Below, in pieces: positions 8,849-17,092 of a DNA stretch of 64,000 bases (positions are counted from its first letter, which is position 1; each line of letters opens with the position of its first letter). The translations under genes and the position numbers were made by a program. The DNA lies in assembly GCF_013744875.1 (NCBI RefSeq), contig NZ_CP059399.1, forward strand, positions 4,340,001-4,404,000. The letters run 5' to 3'. Source of the DNA: Nocardia huaxiensis (GTDB lineage: Bacteria; Actinomycetota; Actinomycetes; Mycobacteriales; Mycobacteriaceae). The notes beneath the pieces are model-generated. The model saw only the letters and a list, made by a program, of their open reading frames with translations. It was not told the origin of the DNA and searched no databases.

Positions 8849-9864
8849 CACGAGTGCGTAAACGCCGCCTCGCCAAGCTGATTCCCACGATCGGCGCCGT
8901 AGCGCTGCTGGCCAGTGGCTGTGGGCTCAAGGCCACCGATATCCCGATTCCCGGCACCTACATCAGCGGTGACACCTACACGGTGCGCATCGAATTCGGT
9001 TCGGTGCTGAACCTGCCCGACAAGGCCAAGGTCATCGCCGACGGCGTGGAAATCGGCATGCTCGAGCGGATCGACCTGTACGGCAATACCGCCGTGGCCA
9101 CGGTCCAGCTGCGTCAGGATGCCAAGCTGCCCAAGACCACCACGGCGGAATTGCGGCAGAGCACCATCCTCGGCGACATTCACATCGCCCTCGAAGCGCC
9201 CAAGAAGTCCGAGACCGGATTCCTGGTCGACGGGGACGTGATCCCGGTGTCGCAGACCGTGCCCGCCACCAATGTGGAGGACATTCTGCGGGCGCTGTCG
9301 AATATCATCACCGGTGGCCGCTGGGCCGATGTGCAACAGCTGGTGGTGGACATCAATTCGGCGTTCCCCGCCGATCCGGCCGAACTGGATCGGATCAATG
9401 CCGCCGGGCGCGCCGCGCTCAGCGACATGGCCTCGCACAGCGATGAGCTGAACGCCATTCTGGCTTCGGCGCAACAGATCACGGGCAAACTGGAATCCGG
9501 TCGCGCCGCCATGGACACCATCCTCACCGTCGGTCCGGACCGGGCCGCGGGTCTGTCGGATGTGCTCTTCAATGTGGTGAAGCTGATCATCAGCGGCGGC
9601 GGGCTGGCCCGCAATGCCGCTGATCTGCTGGTGCCGCATGTCGGTGACTTCCAGACCATCGTGTCGGTGCTCGCGCCGACCGCGGTCACCGTCGGCTATG
9701 CCGACATCACCCTGGCCGAGAATCTGGAAACCTTCCGGACCCTGTTGCGGGAGAAGCTGATTCCGTTCCTCACCGCACCGGATGTGCGGGTGCAGCGGGT
9801 CAGCGCCGACATCCAGGCCGATCAGCTCATCACCACACTGCGCTCGATTGGGATGGTGCCATGA
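8845..9864 (+). CDS. mceE: MCE family lipoprotein MceE
   Basis: 339 residues. The N-terminus is a lipoprotein signal: basic start, hydrophobic core and lipobox LASGC (Cys at about 26). The MCE domain covers about residues 45-120. In mce operons the fifth gene normally encodes the lipid-anchored subunit, so position and lipobox agree. Start and stop both form ATGA overlaps with neighbours. Confidence 0.93.
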   Translation: MTRVRKRRLAKLIPTIGAVALLASGCGLKATDIPIPGTYISGDTYTVRIEFGSVLNLPDKAKVIADGVEIGMLERIDLYGNTAVATVQLRQDAKLPKTTTAELRQSTILGDIHIALEAPKKSETGFLVDGDVIPVSQTVPATNVEDILRALSNIITGGRWADVQQLVVDINSAFPADPAELDRINAAGRAALSDMASHSDELNAILASAQQITGKLESGRAAMDTILTVGPDRAAGLSDVLFNVVKLIISGGGLARNAADLLVPHVGDFQTIVSVLAPTAVTVGYADITLAENLETFRTLLREKLIPFLTAPDVRVQRVSADIQADQLITTLRSIGMVP

Positions 9865-10829
9865 AACTCTCACTGTCCGGACCGGTTTCGCTGGCGCTGC
9901 TGGCGGTGATGACGCTGCTGTGCAGCACCTACATGGCCGTCGGCGTGCTCAACCTGGACCCGCGTCGCGAAACCAATACCGTCACCGTGCTTTTGGACAG
10001 CTCGGGCGGGCTCATGAAGACCTCCGAGGTGACCTTGCGCGGCCTGCCCATCGGCAAGGTGCGTGAGGTCAGCGCCACCGTGCGCGGGCTGGCGGTCAAG
10101 GTGGAGTACGACGCCAAATACCGTATCCCCCTGGACAGTCCGGTGCAGATCGCCAATCTGTCCGCGGCGGGGGAGCAGTTCCTCGATTTCCGTCCCGAGG
10201 GCACCGCGGGCCCGTACCTGAGCAATGGCAGCATCGTGCCGCAGCGTCAGGTCCGCACCGCCACCACCGTCGGTGACGCCCTCGCAAAGCTGGATGCGCT
10301 GACCGCGCAACTGGATCCGGCGAAACTGGCGCAACTCGCGGGCACCGTCGCCGAGGGTTTCGAGGGCCGTGACGCCGATATCGCCAACCTGACCCAGGCC
10401 CTGATCGGCACCGCGAATCTGTTGCGGGACAAGCGCGATGCCATCGCCCGCCTGTACTCCAATGTGCAGAACCTGGGTGACCGCTTCAACGGCCGCGCCC
10501 CCGCCCTGAGCGCCGCCGCCACCGATATCGACACCGGGTTGCCGGAGCTGCTGCACATCATCGCGGCCTTCCAGAACTACTCCACGGTGGGCGAATTCAT
10601 GTTCGACGATCCCATCGGCCCCCTGGTCGAAAAGATCGACTCCTATATCCAGCTGCTCGGCCCGGACCTGGGGCACATCGCCACCGCCCTGAAGCCCTCG
10701 ACCAGCGTGATCAAACCCTTGCGCGTGGACGCCGGCTCGATCGTCGACCTGCTCGCCACCGTTTTCCCCGGCGACGGCACCGCCCACATCGGCGTAGAGC
10801 TGCCCCAGCCGCAACCACAACCGCGATAG
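9861..10829 (+). CDS. mceF: MCE family protein MceF
   Basis: 322 residues, the sixth and last mce gene. It has an N-terminal membrane anchor (about residues 7-29), an MCE domain (about 37-112, including SEVTLRGLPIGKVREV) and a helical C-terminal region. The tail is Pro/Gln-rich. It overlaps mceE by ATGA; the mas gene starts 11 bases after the stop. It completes the hexameric set of Mce tunnel proteins. Confidence 0.92.
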   Translation: MKLSLSGPVSLALLAVMTLLCSTYMAVGVLNLDPRRETNTVTVLLDSSGGLMKTSEVTLRGLPIGKVREVSATVRGLAVKVEYDAKYRIPLDSPVQIANLSAAGEQFLDFRPEGTAGPYLSNGSIVPQRQVRTATTVGDALAKLDALTAQLDPAKLAQLAGTVAEGFEGRDADIANLTQALIGTANLLRDKRDAIARLYSNVQNLGDRFNGRAPALSAAATDIDTGLPELLHIIAAFQNYSTVGEFMFDDPIGPLVEKIDSYIQLLGPDLGHIATALKPSTSVIKPLRVDAGSIVDLLATVFPGDGTAHIGVELPQPQPQPR

Positions 10830-10840
10830 CGAGAAATCTC

Positions 10841-11602
10841 ATGAGTGATATCGACAAGACCACCGTGACGGACACTGACAAGACCATCGTGAGCGATACC
10901 GACAAAACAGCGGAAACCGCTGTGCTGCTGAACAAGTCGGAGCCCGAAGCTGCGGAGGCGGCGCCGCCGTCGGCTACGGTGGAGGCTGTGCCGGTGGGGA
11001 ACACGATGTCTATGGGTAACCCTGTGTCTGTGGCTAACCCCGTGCCTGTCGGGAGCCCGGCGCCCGTGGGCAGTGCCCTGCGCGAGCGCCTGATCCCCGT
11101 GATGGCGGGCGCGCTCGCCGTACTGGCGGTGCTGGGTGTGGTTCTCGGCCTCCAATGGCGCAGCGCCGCAAACGATCTGCAGTCGCTCCAGAACAGCAAT
11201 GCCGATCGTGACCGCGCCGCCGAAGTGGCTCGCGACTACACCCTGCGTTCGCTCACCTACGACTACAAGAACGTCCCCGCCTTCTTCGACGGCGTGCAGC
11301 GCGGCACTTCCGACGCCCTGCGCACCCGCTACACCGAAGTCCACGACACCCTCTCCAAGATCATGACCGAGGCGCAGGTGGTCGCCACCGGCCAGGTGGT
11401 CGGCACCTCGGTGGAGGCCAAGGGCAACGACCAGTACTCGGTCACCGTCTACGCCACCCAGCGCACCCAGAACATCCAGCAGCAGGACCCCGCCACCGTG
11501 CCCAACCTGCTCGTGGTCACCGTCGCCAAGAACGACGGCGACTGGCTGGTGGTCGACTACGGCCCGAAGGATGTCGCCGCGACGAACGGGGCCGCGAAAT
11601 AG
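10841..11602 (+). CDS. Mce-associated membrane protein (Mas) with repetitive N-terminus
   Basis: 253 residues. Residues 1-85 are low-complexity and repetitive: about 2.7 copies of an 8-residue unit ending DTDKT (24-bp period, 10847 on) and four copies of a 6-residue unit like GNPVSV (18-bp period, 10997-11068). A single membrane helix follows (about 89-108), then a conserved extracytoplasmic domain of Mce-associated proteins ending DGDWLVVDYGPKDV. Mas proteins are thought to stabilise or assist Mce transporters. The stop TAG overlaps the reading frame of the next TetR gene. Confidence 0.85.
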   Translation: MSDIDKTTVTDTDKTIVSDTDKTAETAVLLNKSEPEAAEAAPPSATVEAVPVGNTMSMGNPVSVANPVPVGSPAPVGSALRERLIPVMAGALAVLAVLGVVLGLQWRSAANDLQSLQNSNADRDRAAEVARDYTLRSLTYDYKNVPAFFDGVQRGTSDALRTRYTEVHDTLSKIMTEAQVVATGQVVGTSVEAKGNDQYSVTVYATQRTQNIQQQDPATVPNLLVVTVAKNDGDWLVVDYGPKDVAATNGAAK

Positions 11603-12240
11603 CCCGACGCACCGGCCGTCCGCCGCAGCGGGAGCTTCCGCTGCGGCGGCGCGCACAGATCATCGAAGCCGCCTACGAGGTCTTCACCGCCAAAGGCTAT
11701 GCGAGCGCCACGATCTCGGACGTGGCGGCCAAGGCCGGCATAGGCCAGGGCACCGTCTACCGCTACTTCGGCAGCAAACGCGAAATCGTCGACCACGTCA
11801 TAGATTTCGGCATCGAGAAGATCATCGATGCTGTGGACCTGTCCACCCTGGCAGGCGACACCGACAGTGCCGAAGCTTTGGTGGACGCCCTCCGCGCCAT
11901 AGTCGGCCGCCTCTACGACCTGGTGGACCGGGAACCTCAGGTCCTGCGCCTGCTCCTGGTGGAAGCCGGCGCCATCGACGCCGAACTGGCCGAAAGATTG
12001 ATCGGCCTGGAAGGTTTCGCCGCCTCGGTCCTCGCCGCGGAACTCGCCCGCGGCGTCCGCGCCGGCTGGATCCGCCCCGAACTCGACCCGGAGGTGATAG
12101 CCCACACCATCCTGACCTTGGTTTGGCCCTGGATCCTGCGCGAACTGCACGGCGGCGGCAGCCCGCAGGCCCGTGAACACAGCACCGAAGGTGTGCTGCG
12201 CATACTCGAGAAGGTCCTGCACATGCGGAGCGCATCATGA
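11599..12240 (+). CDS. TetR family regulator lacking a standard start codon
   Basis: The frame encodes a complete TetR protein: an RRTGRPPQRELPLRRR arm, then the helix-turn-helix (TISDVAAKAGIGQGTVYRYF) and a ligand domain, about 213 residues. No ATG, GTG or TTG precedes the first helices. Candidates are ATA at 11599, which shares bases with the mas stop (AAATAG) and would give a typical x-ARRTGRP start, and CTG at 11641, preceded by GGGAG at good spacing. The first standard start, GTG at 11722, would delete half of the DNA-binding domain. The gene ends in an ATGA overlap with the next TetR gene, so it belongs to the mce operon. A start-codon mutation or sequencing error is possible. Confidence 0.75.
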   Translation: MARRTGRPPQRELPLRRRAQIIEAAYEVFTAKGYASATISDVAAKAGIGQGTVYRYFGSKREIVDHVIDFGIEKIIDAVDLSTLAGDTDSAEALVDALRAIVGRLYDLVDREPQVLRLLLVEAGAIDAELAERLIGLEGFAASVLAAELARGVRAGWIRPELDPEVIAHTILTLVWPWILRELHGGGSPQAREHSTEGVLRILEKVLHMRSAS

Positions 12241-12884
12241 GCGGTGCTGACACACAAGCGGGGCGCGCCACCCGCCGGGCGGCGCGCGCAGAGCAGCGGC
12301 GGACCGCGCTGGTGCTGGCGGCCTACGATCTGGTCATCACTCGTGGCTTTCGCACCATCGGGGTCGACGACATCGCCGCTGCGGCGCAGGTCAGTCATGG
12401 CACGTTCTACAACTACTTCGAGAACAAGCGGGACATTCTCGACGCCGTCATCGACCACTGCTTCGATCTGCTGCGGGACTACCTGCTCGGGCCGGAGGGC
12501 GACGATCTCCCCGAATCCCTGGACGAGTTCTGCGCTCGGTACTCCCGTGTCATCGACCGCTCCTTCCACCTGGTCGACACCGAACCAGGTTTGGTGAATT
12601 TCTTTCTGCTGGAAGCCTCTTCGATCGATGCCCGGGTCATCGACCGCTGTCTGCTCAATGCCCGCCGCTATGGCGAGGAAGCCGTGGCCAAGGTCTCGTA
12701 CGGCATAGACCGCGGCTACCTCGATTCCAGTCTGGATGTCGATATCGCCGGTGAGGTCCTGCTGTCGGTGCTCGTCTCGGCGCTGCTCGCCGCATTGCGC
12801 GGCAGCTCGGAGGGCATGACCCGCGACCGCGTCCGAGCCCAGCTCATCACCTTCCTGGCGACCGCGCTGGGCGCGGAGTCATGA
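12237..12884 (+). CDS. TetR family transcriptional regulator, last gene of the mce operon
   Basis: 215 residues. A basic Arg/Ala-rich arm (1-27) precedes the helix-turn-helix (about 43-63, IGVDDIAAAAQVSHGTFYNYF) and a helical ligand-binding domain. It starts by ATGA overlap with the other TetR gene, so both are translated with the mce genes. Paired TetR genes at the end of an mce operon suggest feedback control of lipid uptake. Its stop overlaps the convergent metG-like gene by six bases. Confidence 0.9.
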   Translation: MSGADTQAGRATRRAARAEQRRTALVLAAYDLVITRGFRTIGVDDIAAAAQVSHGTFYNYFENKRDILDAVIDHCFDLLRDYLLGPEGDDLPESLDEFCARYSRVIDRSFHLVDTEPGLVNFFLLEASSIDARVIDRCLLNARRYGEEAVAKVSYGIDRGYLDSSLDVDIAGEVLLSVLVSALLAALRGSSEGMTRDRVRAQLITFLATALGAES

Positions 12885-14384
12885 GCGGTGTCGCGGCTGC
12901 ACCGGCGTCGCGGCCGGCAGCCTGCCGTCGTGAACGGTGCAGCTCGCGGCAATCCGCCCGGCCAGATCAGGCAGAAACTGCCGGAGCTGATCGCCGAGGG
13001 CCTTGCACGCGTCCAGCAGCGTGCCCAGTACCGCATCCAGCGCAGCCTCCGCGCTCGCGTCGCCCGCGCCCTCGGCGGCGGCCAGCTCCCACGGCCGAAT
13101 CTCGTTGATGTACCGATTGGCCTCGTCGGCAATAGCGCACACCGCCGCTGTCGCCGCGCGGAAATCGTATGCGGCAAGCGCGGATACGATGCGATCGTCC
13201 GCCCGCCGGATGGCGTCTCGCAATGCATCCGCCTGTGGCGCAGCCTGTTCGGTGCGCGGCGGCCTGCCCTGCCGGTACCGGTGAATCGCCCCGACCGTGC
13301 GATTCACGAGATTGCCTATGCCATTGGCCAATTCGTCATCGGCGCGATGTACGAGCCGGGCAATCGTGAAGTCGGCGTCGCCTACTCTGGGCGGCTCGCG
13401 TAACAGCCACCAGCGCACCGCGTCGGTGCCGTAGGCATCCACCAACTCGACCGGATCGACGCTGACCCCTGACGACTTGCTGATCTTGCGGCCATCGACC
13501 GTGATGTAGTCGTGTACCAGAATCCGGGTCGGCAGCGGCTGTCCCGCGGAGAGCAGAATCGCGAGCCAGTACACCGCGTGGAATCGCAGAACACCCTTGC
13601 CCACCAGATGAATTCGCTGATCCGCCGCAGTCCACCAGCGTTGCAGGGCCGGGCCGTCGGTCCCGTAGTCGAGGGCGGTCAGGTAGTTGCCGAGCGCATC
13701 CCACCACACGTACACCACCTGATCCGGATCCCCGGGAACCGGTATGCCCCAGCCCCGCGCCCGCGCGGCGGATCTGGAAATCGAGATATCCGCCAGCCCG
13801 GCATCGAGGAAGGCGAGCACCTCATTCCGCCGTTCGATCGGGTCGATCCGAACCGCGCCGGTGCCGATCGCCTCCCGCAACTGCTGCGCATATCGTGACA
13901 GCCGGAAGAACCAGTTCTGCTCCGCCACCCGCTGCGGCTCGATGCCGTGATCCGGGCACAGCCCCTCGGTCAGTTCCCCGGCCGTGTAGAACTGTTCGCA
14001 CCCAACGCAATACAGCCCCTCATAATGTTTGCGATACAGATCCCCGGCGGCGGCAGCCGCCCGCCAGAACCTCTCGACTCCGACCCGATGCCGGGGATCG
14101 CGGCTGGTGTGAATCACATCGTCGACCGAGATCGACAGCGGCCCGCTCAATGCCGTGAACGCGGAAGCGTTGGCGTCCACGAACTCTCGCACCTCGAGGC
14201 CCGCAGCCTCGGCCGCGAGCACGTTCTTGAGCGAATTGTCGTCCGTGCCGCACTGCAATCGCACCTGCGCGCCGCGCCCGCGATGATGTCGCGCCAGCAC
14301 GTCGGCTTGGACGAGTTCGAGCGCGAATCCCAAGTGCGGCTTGGCATTCACGTAGGGGAGTGTGGTGGTGACGTAGATGTTCAT
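12879..14384 (-). CDS. metG: Methionyl-tRNA synthetase, probable second copy
   Basis: 501 residues. It charges tRNA-Met with methionine. The class I signature is PYVNAKPHLGF near residues 10-20, where the usual HIGH/HLGH ends in Phe, and the KMSKS loop reads KISKS. A single zinc knuckle is visible (YCVGCEQFY... LCPDHG), and the anticodon-binding helical domain fills the C-terminus. ATG 14384 is preceded by GGAGG with six bases spacing, so the longer frame is rejected. The gene stands alone, away from the ksgA/rpfB neighbourhood usual for metG in this group, which suggests an extra copy; that needs a genome check. Confidence 0.88.
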   Translation of the reverse strand: MNIYVTTTLPYVNAKPHLGFALELVQADVLARHHRGRGAQVRLQCGTDDNSLKNVLAAEAAGLEVREFVDANASAFTALSGPLSISVDDVIHTSRDPRHRVGVERFWRAAAAAGDLYRKHYEGLYCVGCEQFYTAGELTEGLCPDHGIEPQRVAEQNWFFRLSRYAQQLREAIGTGAVRIDPIERRNEVLAFLDAGLADISISRSAARARGWGIPVPGDPDQVVYVWWDALGNYLTALDYGTDGPALQRWWTAADQRIHLVGKGVLRFHAVYWLAILLSAGQPLPTRILVHDYITVDGRKISKSSGVSVDPVELVDAYGTDAVRWWLLREPPRVGDADFTIARLVHRADDELANGIGNLVNRTVGAIHRYRQGRPPRTEQAAPQADALRDAIRRADDRIVSALAAYDFRAATAAVCAIADEANRYINEIRPWELAAAEGAGDASAEAALDAVLGTLLDACKALGDQLRQFLPDLAGRIAASCTVHDGRLPAATPVQPRHRS

Positions 14385-14430
14385 CGGAATCCTCCAGGAG
14401 TCATCTGGGGGCCCGGCCGCAGACATGGAT

Positions 14431-14454
14431 CGAGGCCCCGTGGTCAGGGCCTCG
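14431..14454 (-). promoter_or_regulatory. Strong hairpin in the metG leader
   Basis: CGAGGCCC (14431-14438) and GGGCCTCG (14447-14454) form a perfect 8-bp stem with an 8-base loop, 47 bases upstream of the metG start and without a T-run. It could be a leader structure, or the end of the upstream gene's transcript. It does not show T-box elements. Confidence 0.4.
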
Positions 14455-14493
14455 AATCGTCGAGCGGCGAATCATGGATCCGCGCAGCGCTAA

Positions 14494-14513
14494 TGGCCCC
14501 GGGAGCGGGGCAT
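14494..14513 (-). terminator. GC-rich hairpin after the LLM oxidoreductase gene
   Basis: GCCCC/GGGGC arms (14496-14500 and 14507-14511) with a six-base loop lie about 40 bases after the stop of the reverse-strand gene at 14550. The stem is short and has no U-tract, so it is a weak terminator candidate. Confidence 0.3.
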
Positions 14514-14549
14514 CATCACAGAGCGCGCGGAGAGGGTCATGCGAAAAGG

Positions 14550-15551
14550 CTATACCGGCCGCACATCGGCGTCACGCAGTTTTGCCAGCAGCTGCACCGC
14601 CGTCTTGGCCAGGAACTCCTCCTGGTGCTCGTCGCCCACCTGCACGACCGCGATATCGGTGAATCCGGCCTTCCGATACGGCTGTACGGCCTCGACGATC
14701 GCGTCGAGGTCGGGTCCGCACGGGATATGCCCGGCCACATCCTCCGGCCGCACGAACTGCGCGGCCGCGTCGAACGCGGCGGGCGTCGGCAGATCGGTAT
14801 TGACCTCCCACCCGCCGGCCGACCACCGGAACTGTTCGTGTGCGCGCCGAATCGCGGTGTCCCGGTCGGGATCCCAGCAGATCGGCACCTGCCCGGTCAC
14901 CCGGCACGGTTCGGCGACACCGAGTTCCCGCGCCCGCACGCCGTGCCACGCCTCGATGATCTCCCCTGTGGGCGCGTTCGACACCATCTCGTCGGCCAGC
15001 GGCGCGAACTGCTCCACCGAGCGTTCCCCGGACACCGCGATGGCAAGCGGCACAGGCGCTTCCGGAAGATCCCACAGCTTGGCCGTATCCACCTGGAACC
15101 ATTTCCCGTGCCGGGTCACGGTTTCCCCGCCGAACAGCGCCCGAATGATCTCCGTCGCTTCGGCCAGCCGTTCGTGTCGCTCCCGCACCCCCGGCCAGCG
15201 CTGTCCCACCACGTGCTCGTTCAGGTTCTCGCCGCTGCCCAGCCCCAGCGTGAATCGTCCGTCCGCCAGAATCTGCAGGGTCGCCGCCTGCTGTGCCACG
15301 ACCACCGGGTGATAGCGCATGGTCGGACACGTCACGAAGGTCATCAACCCCATCCGCCGGGTGGCCGACGCGACGGCCCCCAGCGTCACCCACGCATTGG
15401 GCGCGTGCCCCTGCTCGCGCAGCCACGGCGAATAGTGGTCACTGATCACCGCGAAATCGAACCCGGCCTCCTCGGCCGCCATCGCATACCGCACCAATTC
15501 CCGCGGCCCGCTCTGCTCGGTCATCAACGTGTACCCGAACCTGGTCACCAT
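14550..15551 (-). CDS. F420-dependent LLM-class oxidoreductase
   Basis: 333 residues from ATG 15551 (MVTRFGYTLM), preceded by GGAGAG; the longer frame adds 19 unconserved residues. The sequence is a luciferase-like TIM barrel of the F420-dependent, glucose-6-phosphate-dehydrogenase-like subfamily, with ISDHYSPW near residue 37 and LGSGENLNEHV near 106. Such enzymes use coenzyme F420 to oxidise or reduce small substrates; the substrate here is unknown. F420 usage fits a Nocardia/Mycobacterium-type organism. Confidence 0.88.
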   Translation of the reverse strand: MVTRFGYTLMTEQSGPRELVRYAMAAEEAGFDFAVISDHYSPWLREQGHAPNAWVTLGAVASATRRMGLMTFVTCPTMRYHPVVVAQQAATLQILADGRFTLGLGSGENLNEHVVGQRWPGVRERHERLAEATEIIRALFGGETVTRHGKWFQVDTAKLWDLPEAPVPLAIAVSGERSVEQFAPLADEMVSNAPTGEIIEAWHGVRARELGVAEPCRVTGQVPICWDPDRDTAIRRAHEQFRWSAGGWEVNTDLPTPAAFDAAAQFVRPEDVAGHIPCGPDLDAIVEAVQPYRKAGFTDIAVVQVGDEHQEEFLAKTAVQLLAKLRDADVRPV

Positions 15552-15631
15552 GCTCTCCGATCCGCTCGACACCGGTGGATATCGAGGGCCTACCCGCTGC
15601 CGCCGCAACTATTGCGCGAAGCGGCGGTTTC

Positions 15632-15964
15632 TCAGAAGCAGAACGACCACGGGTGCGTGAGCAGGAAGACCACGGCCACTGCCGCCACGACGATCGGGAT
15701 GCCGGTGAGGATCAGGGTCAGCCGGTTGCGGAAGATCAGCAGCAGAACGAGGAAGGGTGCGATCCAGACGAGCCCGTAGCCGAGCACCCAGGAAACGCCC
15801 TCCGCGTCGATTCGCGGGGTGCGCGTGAATTCCCCGCATCGCGTATCGGCCGTCGCGAAGTTCGCGAGGACGAAGAGGTACGCGCCGACCGCCGCCCACC
15901 CCGCGAACGCGAGCGCCCCCAGTACCGGCCCGACGACCCTGACGATCGAAAGTTTCCCACCCAC
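15632..15964 (-). CDS. Small membrane protein, unknown function
   Basis: About 110 residues from GTG 15964; no other start codon exists between this point and the end of the cyclopropane synthase gene upstream. Three hydrophobic segments are visible: GPVLGALAFAGWAAVGAYLF, then a loop with one Cys (TRCGEFTRT), WVLGYGLVWIAPFLVLLLIF, and LTGIPIVVAAVAVVFLL. The third is followed by a short tail. I do not recognise the family. It lies 32 bases after the synthase stop and could be co-transcribed with it. Confidence 0.65.
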   Translation of the reverse strand: MGGKLSIVRVVGPVLGALAFAGWAAVGAYLFVLANFATADTRCGEFTRTPRIDAEGVSWVLGYGLVWIAPFLVLLLIFRNRLTLILTGIPIVVAAVAVVFLLTHPWSFCF

Positions 15965-15996
15965 GCCCTGATCATCGTGGGCGTGCGCGCAGGTGT

Positions 15997-16920
15997 TTAC
16001 GGCTGCTTCACGAGCGTGAACTGCATGACATCCAGATGCCCGGTGCGGAAGTAGTGCGCGCAGCCGTTGAGGTACTTCATGTACCGCGCGTACACCTCCT
16101 CCGAGGTGAGGCCCACGGCGTCGTCGCGGTGGGCCCGCAGCGCCTCCGCCCACAGATCCAGGGTGTGCGCGTAATGCGGGCGCAGCGCGTGAATGCGCGC
16201 GGTGTCGAATCCGGCCGCGCCGGCCATGCGCGTGATGACTTCCGGCTGCGGCAGCTGCCCGCCGGGGAAGATCTCACGCTTGATGAAAATGTGGAAGAGC
16301 GCGTCCGCCCGGGTCACGGGAACATTCCGGGCCCGCAGCTCGGCGAGCGTATGCCCGATGATGGTGTGCAACAGCATTCGCCCGTCCTCGGGCAGCATGC
16401 GATGGCAGCGTGCGAAGAAGTCGGCGTATCGCGCCTTCCGGAAGTGCTCGAACGCCCCGATGCTGACGATCCGGTCGGGTGAGCCGTCGTATTCTTCCCA
16501 ACCCTGTAGGCGCACTTCGGCATTCGCGATGCCGAGGGTCTCGATGCGGGCGCGCGCATACTCGTACTGATTGCGGCTGAGCGTGAGTCCGACGACCCGG
16601 ACGCCGTATTCCTTGGCCGCGCGCAGCATGGTCGCGCCCCACCCGCAACCGATGTCGAGCAACGTCATGCCGGGTTCGAGGCCGAGCTTGCCGAGTGCCA
16701 GATCGATCTTGGCCTCCTGAGCCTGTTCCAGGCTCATGCCCTCCCGGGGGAAGTACGCGCAGCTGTAGGTCATCGACGGGTCGAGGAACAGCGCGTAGAA
16801 CTCGTCGGAGAGGTCGTAATGCGCTTGGACCTGTTCGTAGAAGGGTGTGAGATCGGGCGGGGCTGTTTCGGGCGGTGCTGTTTCGGGCATGGCGGGCGCT
16901 CCTGGGGTGGGTACGGACAC
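15997..16920 (-). CDS. Cyclopropane-fatty-acid / mycolic acid methyltransferase family
   Basis: 307 residues. It transfers a methylene or methyl group from S-adenosylmethionine to a lipid double bond. The SAM-binding motif DIGCGWG is at about 89-95, and the family pattern HYDLSDEFYALFLDPSMTYS is at 34-53. SIGAFEHF and the C-terminal YARYMKYLNGCAHYFRTG segment are also typical. The N-terminal 25 residues are Pro/Thr-rich (two copies of an ETAPP word). In mycolate producers such enzymes modify mycolic or membrane fatty acids; which one is not decidable here. Divergent from the expansin-like gene. Confidence 0.9.
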   Translation of the reverse strand: MSVPTPGAPAMPETAPPETAPPDLTPFYEQVQAHYDLSDEFYALFLDPSMTYSCAYFPREGMSLEQAQEAKIDLALGKLGLEPGMTLLDIGCGWGATMLRAAKEYGVRVVGLTLSRNQYEYARARIETLGIANAEVRLQGWEEYDGSPDRIVSIGAFEHFRKARYADFFARCHRMLPEDGRMLLHTIIGHTLAELRARNVPVTRADALFHIFIKREIFPGGQLPQPEVITRMAGAAGFDTARIHALRPHYAHTLDLWAEALRAHRDDAVGLTSEEVYARYMKYLNGCAHYFRTGHLDVMQFTLVKQP

Positions 16921-17092
16921 CAGGACATACGGCTGGGCCTGGCAGGTCGTTCAGATCCAGGACACGCCGGTGACACGCCGAGCCTTTCGTTACGAGTTTC
17001 CGATTCGAGCCATACGAGACCATCGCTGCTGCTTTTCTGAAAGGGGTTCAGCATCGTTGCAGCAAACATGATTCGGAGGCTGGGGAGCGGCC

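Noticed and set aside
14385..14460. T-box riboswitch before metG
   Set aside because: Only one hairpin; no specifier loop, T-box sequence or antiterminator.
15965..16153. Longer start for the small membrane protein at 15632
   Set aside because: It would overlap the cyclopropane synthase C-terminus, has no start codon nearby, and the added residues are out-of-frame synthase sequence.
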